Shown: positions 32,101 to 43,300 of the stretch, in pieces
Numbering within the stretch: the first letter of the stretch is position 1
How the letters are laid out: every line of letters starts with the position of its first letter
Source of the DNA: Branchiostoma floridae
Lineage: Eukaryota; Chordata; Leptocardii; Amphioxiformes; Branchiostomatidae
Assembly (NCBI RefSeq): GCF_000003815.2
Contig: NC_049986.1
Coordinates: 18,409,049-18,473,048 of the forward strand
Direction of reading: 5' to 3'
DNA: 64,000 nt
Position numbers and translations under genes: made by a program
Notes under the pieces: model-generated
Told to the model about the DNA's origin: nothing
Databases searched by the model: none
Seen by the model: the letters and a program-made list of their open reading frames with translations, nothing else

Positions 32101-35100
32101 AATTAGCGGTGAGAAGTAGATCCAGTCATTCTACCCTGACTATGGTGTCTGATCGACACCGAAGTGTCGGAAGTGAGTACTATTTTGTTTGTGTTGGAAG
32201 AACTTTACAATATGAGTATTAACCAATCTGATGAAACTATTTACGAATTATCTTCTCTTTCTGACGTAAACAGGCCTGCGGCACATTCACCAGCCTGACA
32301 GAAGGATCCGGCTGAACGTGAGCGGTCTGAAGTTTGAGACGAAAGAGAGTCTTCTGTTCCGCTACCCGCAGACTCTCCTGGGGAACTCCGAAAAACGTGC
32401 GGAGTTCTACTGTCCGGATAGCGACGACTTCTTCTTCGACAGACACCGCCCGAGTTTTGAAGCCATCTTTAGGTAAATTTAAATGCTGTGTATAAAGTAC
32501 AAGTGAATGGTGTGCGTAAAACATGGGATGCTAGTTTTCTAGTCGTAATGAGAACGTACACGTACAGTGCTACAAAGCCCATGATTTCTGACTAAGCGCC
32601 ATTGCCATTGCAGTCGCAGTCAAGTAATGAAAGCTAGAGGCTGATTATGAGAGCAATAAATACCCTACTTCATACGATACCGTTGATGGCAGAGGTACAA
32701 CTGATTCATTGTTATGTTTACCCCAGGTACTACCAAACAGGGAAGCTGATACGCCCCTCCTCCGTTCCCGTTGACGTGTTTGTAGACGAGATGAGGTTCT
32801 TCCGACTCGGGAGCGACATCATCAGCACCTACCTGGAGTCCGAAGGGTTCATCTTCCCCAAACCCATCCGCGAGAGCGACATGCCGCCCGAGGGACATCG
32901 TCGCACGATCTGGAGACTGATGGACTTTCCCGAAAGCTCGATTTTCGCGAAGATCATAACACTTATGTGTGTAATCGTAATATTCGTCTCCATCTTTGTG
33001 TTCTGCATGGAAACTCTACCCGACTATCGGGACCAGGAGGTCCTCATAGGCCACGACAACAGCACTAACACAACAGCCATAGAACGTGCGACGCAGAGCT
33101 CGTTCTTTCAGATAGAGACCTTCTGTGTGGCCTGGTTCTGTATCGAGTTAGGTCTTCGCTTCTACGCCTGCCCGAAGAAGCTGGTGTTCATCAAGGACCT
33201 CCTGAACATCTTCGACTTTGTGGCAATCGTTCCCTACTTCGTGACGCTGCCCCTCATCATTGCGAACGTCTCCATTCCGGGAAACTCCATCGTCTTCTCC
33301 CTCCTCAGGACCATGCGGCTCACCAGGGTCTTCCGCATCATGAAGCTCTCCAGGTAGGGATGGGTCATCATCATCATCATCAGTCACTTTGTTGTGTCTA
33401 TAGTCTTTGAAAAGTCCTATAGCTGCATTCAGTCTTTCTTCATCCTTTTCCATTGTGCATTGAATCCAGCAAGCTTCGTTAGCTCTTGGACTTTTTTGCT
33501 GTTGTAGGAAGGGCTTGACCTCTGTGCTTTTAGATATGCTTTCAGCAAGCTAAGCAGGTTGACACAATGTCTTCCCTTGCGTGCCTTGAATCTGTTGGAA
33601 CCTAAATTTTAGTATGGGCTTTTTGTGCAGGTGTGTCTACATTCATAGGGGTGGGTACCGGTGCAAAACCGTTTTTTTCTTTTTACACCAGTCCGGAAAA
33701 ACCGAACCTGAAAAAAAGTCCGTGGACCGGATGTTGAATCTATTAGAAAATAAACAGATTATGTGAAAAGGAATTCACACGTTTTGGGGCTTACCGGTCG
33801 AAGAAAAAACAACAGCGAAGCAGAGAAGAGCTTATAGTCATTTCTACAATGTCTTAAAGCAGTTAGTCTTGCAGGATATTAGAACGCCAACGGGAGTCAA
33901 ATGCTCCACAAAACATACTTCTTTTTAGCGAAATGGACCATTTGAGTATCGTCTATTCACATGTTCACATACCGTATCAGGTTCAGGTCCGGACCTGGAC
34001 CTGATCCTCTGGACCTGAACCGGACCTGAATTTTCTGTACCGGTACCCATCCCTGTTCATGACCGGTGCATGGCCGAGTGGCATGGGTAGAGTGTTCACC
34101 TTGCATTCGGTAGGTCGTGAGTTCGATCCCCGGCCGAGTTATACCAAAGACTTTAAAAATGGTACATGCTTCTTTCTCTGCTAAGCATGAGAAAGAGCAT
34201 GGAAGTTAAACACCTCACTACCAGCGGACCAGCCCCCTGCTGTAGTGACTTGCACATGTTTGGCCTAAGGGCTACTCGAAATGGAGATGGGCGCCACCTC
34301 TAAGCATCTGCACAGATGTACGGGTAACTTTAACTTTTTTTACCCACCCCTATCTCCAGGCACTTCAAGGAGCTGCAGACGTTGATGAAGACTGTTCGCG
34401 CCAGTATCGGCGTGCTGGGGATGATGGTGTTCTTCATGCTGACCATGATGGTGCTCTACGCCAGCTGCGTCTTCTTCGCAGATATGGACGCACCGGACAC
34501 GTTTTTCGAGAGGTAAACGAATTGTATTTTTAATCTTTAAAAAGATTTGCAAAATTGCCATTATCTTTACCTTCTTCACTGAGAAGGGAATATTTTGGTT
34601 CCTTTTCTTTTTCCCCTTCTCCTCTCCTTAAAAAGATAAGGTTAACTAGAAAGGCCGACATTTGCTTGAGAGCAAATACAGCATATTTCAGCCATCTCCC
34701 TCCCCATGCAACAATAGGCTATTTCAAAATCACCCATTTGAAAAATCACTTTTACTAATGACGGTTTAACCCAAAAATGAGTCTTACAAAATTCCCCCGT
34801 TCAAGAATGGACTCCAGTGCACCCTATGTGAATTTGCACAATAGACCAGTCCAGAAATACTCCCACTGAAACCTTGGCCTTTTGAATAAGAAACCAAATC
34901 CAAAATTGAATTTAGCAAAAAAGGTCCCAGTGCATAAAAAGGTATAATAGACCAGTCTAAAAACACTTCCACTAAAATTGAATTTTGAATCATCACCCGT
35001 TCAAAACTGAATTTGAAAAAATCCCCCTTCCGTGTGCAAAAAATGGACTCTTCCATGTAAAGTAGAGCAGTCCAAAAATACATCCGCTAAAATAGGACTT

Positions 35101-36246
35101 TGACATAATCACTGAAGTCCAAAAAATGGATTTAAAAAAAAAGCCCCCTCTATGCAAGAATGGACTCTTCCAGAACACCCATGTAAAATTGCAAATTAGA
35201 CCAGTCCAAAAATAACCCTACTGAAAGACTTTGACAAACTAGAAGTCACCAAAGTCCAAAATATGAATTTTGAAAAATCCCCCCTCCGTGCGAGAATAGA
35301 CTCTTCCAGCACACATTCTGTAAAATTGCAAAATAGACCTGTCCAAAAATGCATCCACTGAAAGACTTCACCAGTCCAATGATGAATTTAAAAAAAAAAA
35401 CGAACCCCTCCGTGTAAGAATGGACTCTTCCAGATAACACCGGGCTCGCTGATTGGCTGCCACCCCCCCTCTTTAGGATATAGATTCAGGCTAAGTGATT
35501 GGTTACCTATCTAATTAGATTAAATAGACATATATGCCAGTAGGTCCAATCTGCAGCTGGGGGTCAACGACCTTAAGGTCATTGACCCCCCTGGCTATTG
35601 GAAAATGACAAAAAAATCCCCAAATATATCATTTTGACGTAGTCTATGACAAAAATTATACATGTGTCATTTGAATAAATATCTAGTGCACCCTTTTACC
35701 AAAATTTAGGTCATTTGGTTTTAAAACCAGAGCACAATAGCCAAAAGTGTACTTTTTGGTCATAAAATGGCCAAATAATCGCAAAATTGAGCATTTTATT
35801 GTACCGTATGCCTCAAGCGTTATTGAATCCATGTGCGCATATGTCTAGGGCACTCCTATACTAAATTTCAGGTCATCCGGTTCTAAAACCAAGGTACAGG
35901 AGCCAAAAGTGTCCTTTTTTGGTAAAAAAATGACCAAAAAATCGCAAAAATAAGTATTTCGTTATACTGTACACCAAAACTGATATTGAATCTATATGGG
36001 GGACTTATCAAGGCACATCTGTACCAAATTTCAGCTCATTCGGTTATAATACCAGGGTACAGGGGGCCCAAATATACAGTTTTGGTCTTAAGATGACCAA
36101 AAAACCTTAATAAAATCATTTAAGAGACAGATATGGAAAAAATGAAAAAAACGTCCGAGGGTATTGGCCCACTCTACCCTTGTGCCAAATTTCAAGTCAT
36201 TCGGTTGAGGAACAAGGGAGATACCGTGTTCTGAAGATTTGACAGG

Positions 36247-36277
<31 letters not shown>

Positions 36278-37203
36278 AACATTACGAATACAATATATGT
36301 CACCATACCTATGGTATGGCTGAAATATAATGACCTGGATCAGACGGCTGTAACCATGGTTCATGGAAGTATAGCAGACATGTAGTGGTGTTCGATTACA
36401 TCATGTAGCAAGTGGCAGGTCTAAATGGGCTAGTTACCACATACATGTGAATATGAGTGTGTTTGATTAGGAATAACCATGTCTGCTTCAGTTTAGGATA
36501 GACCACATGAGGTAAACATAATGTAATAGCTTGAAAATGCTACCTTTCTAGCCTGTTGCTAAATCAATAAGTTACCACGTTGTCGAAAAAGTATTCAGCC
36601 ACGTGAATTACTTGTGCATCTGTGTTGAACACCATTTTTCAAACATAACGTTAAAAAATATGATTACACAAAGTTTAAAGGGAAAATTGTATATTTCCTT
36701 TCAGCATCCCTGATGCGTTTTGGTGGGCCCTCGTTACCATGACTACCATCGGCTACGGCGACGCCTACCCCCGGACCCTGGCGGGGAAGTTGATCGGCAG
36801 CATGTGCGTCATCACCGGCCTACTCGTCATCGCTCTGCCCGTGCCGATCATCGTGGAGAACTTCAACAACTTCTACAAGAGGGACAAGAACATGCACATC
36901 GCGGAGGAGTCGGTCATGGAGAAGTCGGCCATCGATGAAAGCATCAGGAACTTCTGGAACAACGTGAAGAAGCGTTGTGCGTGTAGCTGGGTGGGAAGGC
37001 GACTCGGCCGTGCGGGTAGGAGAGTCCAGAGGTTCTGGAGCGGAGAAAATGGCGATCTTCATGCGCTAGACAATTATGGAGAGAACCACGTGTCGTCAGC
37101 CTCGAGGAAGCGCAGCAAGAGACGACGTCAGAGTTTGGCTAGCAGCAGTTTGATCGAGTTGGATCATGAGACAGTAGTGTCTGTGATATCCTCTGATATT
37201 TGA
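29148..37203 (+). CDS. Voltage-gated potassium channel alpha subunit, Kv1 (Shaker) type
   Basis: Exons 29148-29271, 31695-31826, 32274-32472, 32727-33353, 34360-34512 and 36705-37203 join in phase to give 577 residues. The T1 tetramerisation domain is at about 95-190 ([29 protein letters not shown]) and lacks the zinc site of Kv2-Kv4. S1 is about 226-247, then a loop with two N-glycosylation sites (NST, NTT at 263-268), S2 279-297, S3 309-329, and S4 with charges R346, R349, R352, R355, K358 and R361. S5 follows, then the filter MTTIGYGD (424-431) and the S6 hinge PVP (457-459). The cytoplasmic end is Arg-rich and finishes SSDI, a class I PDZ-ligand pattern. Four subunits should form a plasma-membrane delayed-rectifier or A-type channel. 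The filter has Ile where most Kv1 channels have Val. The first two exons are less certain, being supported only by frame and splice signals. AATAAA at 37982 may end the transcript. Confidence 0.9.
31326..31370. repeat. Palindromic microsatellite
   Basis: Four units of GATATCTTTTAA in Kv intron 1; GATATC and TTAA make it self-complementary. Confidence 0.9.
33646..34055. mobile_element. hAT-like non-autonomous element in Kv intron 4
   Basis: The ends TAGGGGTGGGTACCGGTGC and, inverted, CAGGGATGGGTACCGGTAC make an imperfect terminal inverted repeat. The interior near the right end repeats TCAGGTCCGGACCTG-like motifs. An exact 8-bp duplication is not evident. A related fragment is inside the 25323-26187 element. 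Confidence 0.65.
34060..34345 (+). repeat. tRNA-derived SINE
   Basis: A pol III A-box (TGGCCGAGTGGCATGGG) at about 34070 and a B-box (GAGTTCGATCCC) at about 34118 are spaced as in a tRNA. They are followed by a unique body and a tail of TAACTTT repeats. It is inserted directly before exon 5 of the Kv gene, so its tail abuts the polypyrimidine tract of the acceptor. Confidence 0.8.
34780..35430. repeat. Imperfect tandem repeat, unit about 125 bp
   Basis: Roughly five units, each with AATAGACCAGTCCAAAAATA, a CCCCCTCCGTG box and GAATGGACTCTTCCAG. Kv intron 5; noncoding. Confidence 0.85.
35620..36215. repeat. Diverged tandem repeat, unit about 150-190 bp
   Basis: Four units, each with an ACCAAATTTCAGGTCAT box, CGGTTnTAAAACCAG-GTAC and GCCAAAAGTGT, then a TTTTTGGTnAnAAAATGACC box. 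Kv intron 5; noncoding. Confidence 0.8.
36245..36282. repeat. (GAAA)n microsatellite
   Basis: About nine AAAG units at the end of the tandem array in Kv intron 5. Confidence 0.95.
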
Positions 37204-40200
37204 TTCCTTAAGAAAGAAATATACTATACATGTCTGTAGATAACTTCATCAGGTTGTTAATTACTCAGTATAGTAAGATTCTTCAAACACAACCAAACTT
37301 CTGACAGACACCGAAATGTTGGAAGTGGGTACTACTTTGGTCGTGTTTTAAAGAATCTTATAATATTAACACTATAAATACTTAACATAAAAGTTAATCT
37401 ATGTCGGTAAATGAGATTATGAATTAAGACAAAACTTTAATACAAGAACAACACTTGGAACTTCAGACGGGGGTGATACAAGTTATGTTACTTACGATGT
37501 TTTCCTGGTGTCTCTAGCGTCACGTCGCGGAAGTAAACAGCTAACGGAGTCCTATTTCTTTTAAGAGTTAGTTTTGTGACGTCTTGTCACCATTCATAAT
37601 AGATAAACACATTGTTCCTGTATACATATAGAAAGAAACATTTACTACCGTTATCATGAAGGGTGCTTGGAAAACGTACGTTCACGGTGTATCGTGCACG
37701 GTTTATCTATCTTGTGGTGCCCACTGATATGCAATAAACAAATTTAATGTAGCACAGGAGCAAAATAAGCTGGGTGGTATAATCAGAACTGACACTGTCA
37801 AATAATCCATCTCTTCAATGAATACAATTGTAGGGATTTCGATGTTTGTAATATCTACATTAACATAATGTGTCTTCATTTGTGCCTTTGGGATCTGGCT
37901 TGGTCCATATACCTCTAGTATGTGGTGAAAAAGTATATACATGTATCAAGCATTTGAGCTTGTCGCATTGCATTATCTATCAATAAAATAATGTTTAACC
38001 TAAAATGAATGCTTTACCTTTATCTTAGAATTTACAACTACATGCAATTTGTAAAGTATTCAATTGATTTACTGGATTTAATCAAGATTGCAAAAAATCG
38101 AGACAAGAACATAATGCTAGATTTTCATGTTCATGTATTGCTGTGTTGTTTGAATTGATACACAAAAATAGTCTTCAACGTCGGACAACACCAACCTGCA
38201 TAAGTTTAGATAATGCAGCATACTACAAAGGTAACAAAATATATAATGCTTCTCTTGTAGCCCATACTGTGAAAGTACATAAGCAGCACCTACATTATTA
38301 TATACAGTACTAGTGGACTACATATCAAATACATGTATCCAAGTCATAGCAGCTCATACTAATACATACAATATCTTAATACTATGTATTTGTTTTTCTC
38401 AGTAACATGACAAATATGAATTAAGCATCTAACAAACCCTGTCTTGGTGTACACATGGTATTGACATGCAAATAGTACCTTTGATACCACACAGTACAGA
38501 CAACATTAATAGTGTGATACACAGAGTTACTATCTGGAATTCAGTACATGCAACTTTGTATATTATCTATTTTTGCATTGACGAATACATTAAAGGTCAC
38601 CTACATTTTGTATGACTGAGGTAACTATTTCTGAAGCAGCTCCAATGCTAGATAAATGTATACATATAGAATACAACACGGTGTATTCCGTATCACTGAA
38701 GGTATCAGCCCGACTGCGGGTCGGATCGCCTTTCGGACCTGTGCGATATGGAAACGTACGGCCCGGTCCGGAACACCCGTATCAAACGTTTTTGCGTCAC
38801 AGGTATGACATAAAACATAATATTAATTGCTGTTATAAAAAGTATGATAACAAGAGTATACTGGCAAGAAAGCTATGGATATGGAATACAATACAGTAAA
38901 ATGAAATATTTAAACTTTGACATAACACATGACATAACACATTATTGTAAGATGGGCACAAAATGTTAAATATCAGCTCCAACCTTTAGATACAATGCTA
39001 CAATGTGTGTCAGTTAGCTGTCTAGAGTGCACATTGTATTGTTCCTGTTGCAATCTGAATAAAGTCGAAGTCAATGTGTGTCAAAACAAATAAAGCACAT
39101 ATCAAGTCATAACAACACATATCAAGCCTTTGGGATTCTTCCTTGACTTAATCTCATACCAGTGCAGGCAAAGACTTAGAATTGACTTGGAACACTCCCC
39201 TCAATAATATACAAGGAGACAGGTAATATCTCATAAAGAATTGCTCCAGTTTGTCAAAGAATGATTGCCCATAAATGTGTGGTAAGGCAACAAGTGAAAA
39301 AGTAAAGCACTTACAACATTCACAAAAGATGTCTGACAAAACACATCTGGAAGAAAGTCCGACAGATACTGTGGTGGAATATGAAAATATATAAAGTCCA
39401 ATCGGATTTGAAAGATAACTGGAACAATATAGGTCCCAAATTTGAGTCTCCGTACCTTTCATGAGAGGTCAGTTGTAACCACCTTTGTATGGTCAAGACT
39501 CAAGACTTTTCACTGTATGATCCTTATAGCTGCTCTTGGTGGTTACATGATTGATACATAAATATGCAGTAGATATAAAAGTGTCAACTGTCCATTTCTA
39601 CAATATATACATACACTTCTCTGTGCAGATTATGAAGCCTGCCTCTTTTGCACTTACTCCTACCCTGTAGCTGCAACCATTCAAATTTCACTGTGCAGCC
39701 TTGAGAGTGAAGGTAGCAGAAAATTGCACAAGTGCATATGACAGTACAATGCATGAGACTACTGTTCAAAGACCTTGGTCTGTACTTGACATTCAACTTT
39801 CACTGAGATTTGTTAGCACGACAATTGCATAGTTGCTCACAGACCATGCAGGTCTTGAGTTTTCTGTATATACACACAAATGAGTGTGTTAAATTTGACT
39901 GTCATCAGATTTAAGTCAAACCTCGTCATACCCATGGAGGCTGACATTTGGAATCCATTCAGAAGAGTTTGGAGTAAAGGTCCCAGAGAATTGCACCTGT
40001 ACATACATACTTTCAGACAGACACAAGTGACCACCTCTACAATACCACCTGGCCATTGATATACACTACAAGTGACCACCTCTATACACATTAAGACCAC
40101 CTGGCCATTAATATGCAGTACAAGTGACCACCTCTATGTCAGGACCACGTGGCCAATGTGACTACATAGTTATTGTGGTTAACAGATTAGATGATATCTC

Positions 40201-40356
40201 TGACTGACATGAGCACTGAAAGAATCCTGTCAATAGTAACCAGCTGTCCACATAGACCAGATATTCCTGGTCCCTAAAATGGTCTTCTCTTTCATCTTCC
40301 AATGGTCTTGTTGAGTAGTTCTGACAGTACATCAGTGTAAGACTTGAGTCTACTGC
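37204..40356. other. Intergenic, between two convergent genes
   Basis: AT-rich, with no gene recognised. It contains the probable Kv 3'UTR up to AATAAA at 37982-37987 and the likely 3'UTR of the TMEM268-like gene on the other strand. A GACCACCTCTA / ACCACCTGGCCA motif is repeated about four times at 40028-40155. Confidence 0.5.
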
Positions 40357-43300
40357 TCAGACTTCAGTGTGGAATGCTAACTTCTCTATGAACTGACAGA
40401 GACAGAGCCCCTTGTCTGTGTGCCTCTGCGCTTGCGGGGTGCCCAGGCCCCCCTTCACCAGGAACTTGATGTACTTGCTGCTGTATGTCAACAGGAACTG
40501 CTTGGCAATTTCCTGTAAAAATGGAGAGAAGAAAAACAAGTGCTTTTAAAAAAAGCTGGCATTTTGCCAAGGTTTGCGTGTGTGAATGTTTTTTTTTCTA
40601 GTTATCAGAATGTCATATAGATAGAACACAGTAACTAAACCTGATATGGGCACATGGAGAGATTCACAAATATGCAAATGACATTAGGCCACAGCAAGTA
40701 AATTTTATGGATGACATCAGCGCGCGCATTAATTTTCGCCTGATTTCAGAAAAAAAAACAAGAATTTTTTTCTTCTGCAGGGATGGTCAACATGACGATA
40801 AAGTATCAAAATCAGCAAATATGTTGGGTTGTAGCCTAATAGTTGTACTTGCAAGGTACCCGAGACTGTAGTTGTAGAAATGAAACTTATTGGATAGTTG
40901 TAAAAGTGACACCAATATGGAAGCTATGAGTGTGGTTACCAACTTTGTTGGTGATGCCAGTCTACTACACTAGTGCCACTTTTACCACACCAGTACATGT
41001 CTTAAATACAGGAATGAATGCCTTGTTGGCTCTGATACCATGTTTTGTCCCTTTATTTCTTTTTATAACAGTCATCACAACTTTATGATGCCTATTTTTG
41101 AAGATGTAGCCATCTTGTTTTTTCACCCATCTTGTTTTTTTTCCGCCCTATCGCACTATTTTTGCAATCTGCAGAGGATGTTATCCATAAAATTTACTTG
41201 CTGTGGCCTTATGTCCAGAAATATGAAAATGAATATGTTTTGTGAAAATTTTTGTCATACAGTATGCAGATATTTTTGAGAAAATCAGTTTGTTCTTGTG
41301 TAATTCTGTGATATAGATGTTGTATGGGCATTTTATGGAAAGTTAGAACGACATATAAGCAGAGTATCGCTCGTCTCACGGTTCGTTCATTCAAATATCC
41401 CAACATCGAAAAAATGTAGAACAGGTGCAAAGGTGAGTTTTAATGTTCTATACAAAAGTATTGTTAATTAGTATTTCAATGGATGTAAAAATTAGTATTT
41501 TAATGGATGTAAAAAAAGAAAAAAAAGAAGGTTAAAAAAAAATTGCCTCCCCGGAATCGAACCGGGTGCATTGGTTTACAATGCGCAAATTTTCCCACTG
41601 TGCTAGAGCGACCATGTTGAAGCAATGCCTGTTTTAACAGGTATAGAAATGTTTGGCATGGATTGAACAGGTCCGTTCATTCCAACGGCGACTACTCTGG
41701 CCACAAGGCATTTTGCCGCTAAGGCAGCAAAATGCAAAAATTTATGACTTTTTTCATAAATTTTTCAGAGTAATACTAGTGGACTCATCATGAACTATAT
41801 GAAGACCAACACCCATGCAAATAGAATAAACTAGGTTACAATCAATATTAAACTTGGACACGAAGATCCACTAACTTTTCTCTGGTAAGAGCAGTGTATA
41901 CACAGCCTACCTTTTTGTAAGACGCATGTACATGTACAGTCTAACCTAGTGACACACCCATATACACCCAGCTTACCCTTTTGTAAGACTCAGGTACATG
42001 TGTACATGTACATGTATACACCCAGTCTAATTATACCTAGTAAGTCACTAACACTCAGCCCTGCCTTTTTGTAAACCAATTTACATGTACACCCATCCCT
42101 TTTTGTAAACACCTGTACACCCAGCCTTACCTGATAGGACCCATGCGGGGTGAACCTGATAGACTGTATTGTTGGTACCTGTACACCCAGTCTGACCTGA
42201 TAGGACCCATGTACACCCAGCCTTACCTGATATGACCCATGTGGGGTGAACCTGATGGACTGTATCGTTGACCCGGAGATCTCCACTTCAGTCTCTGATT
42301 GCGGCCCCGATGTGCTGCTGACCGACGACAGAAGCGGCGACTCCTCGTCCGACACCCTGCTCTCGCGCTCTCGCCGGTGTCTGATCACGGTCAGGGCCTC
42401 GTAGGACAGGCTGCTTTCCTGGGAGTTGGAGACACACTTTCAGTAAGATTTTGACTCTCTCAGAATACTTTGACTTTAAAGGGGGTTCAAATTACAGTTT
42501 AAAGAAATGAAATTTGCTCTGTTTTCTCATAGATCAGAATAGTTGGAATGTCAAAAAAGAACACAAACCTCTAAATCCTCTCTTCCAGCAATACATAGCC
42601 TGACTAAAATTGCGCTCCTAGCGGCTGGCCTTACAGTTGCCACCACCAGCCAGAAAAGATTGTGTAAACACAGGCTAAGCAATACAGAGCTTGAGAAAGC
42701 ATGACAGCTAATTTTTCACAGATGGATTTGCATGTAAGCCTAGAGGTTCACACCAGGATTTATATTCATCCTCCGTGCAACAGAGGGAAAAAAAACTTCC
42801 CAGGATTCGGCTGCAAAAACAACAGCTTAATAACATCTATACAGCTGTTGAGTGGCGTTGGAAGGCATTGTGACTAAGAGCTAGTGCACACAAGATCGAG
42901 AGGTCACAGGTTTGATTCCTGCTATTCCTCGCTAGACATTGTGTCCATGGGAAATGTACATAACACAATTTTCTTTGCTTGTCTCAGGTATGAAAATGGG
43001 AACCTGACTTTGGTTTGGGAGGTAAGAGGTGATGGAAGGGAGAGTGCTGGGCTGCACCTTTCAATGCCATGCCCTCAACACAGTGGACAACAGCAAAAAG
43101 CAACCCACTGCACTTGCAGCCTCAAAAAGGCTACGGAACTATCTTTACCTTTACCTTTATCTCTCTCTCTCTGTCAGTCAGTCTATACAGACTATGACAC
43201 TTGTCTACGCAAAAGAAACCCAAGCGACAGAGATGACCACAATACAAAAGTGTATAAATTAAATACAAAATGAATAAGCTTAAACGTTGCATCTTAACAA

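Noticed and set aside
41541-41617. Functional tRNA gene on the minus strand
   Set aside because: A and B boxes are good, but the acceptor stem does not pair, so only a tRNA-like relic is reported.
42884-43273. Plus-strand open frame of 129 codons
   Set aside because: It lies inside a SINE with a TTTACC tail, in an intron of the minus-strand gene.
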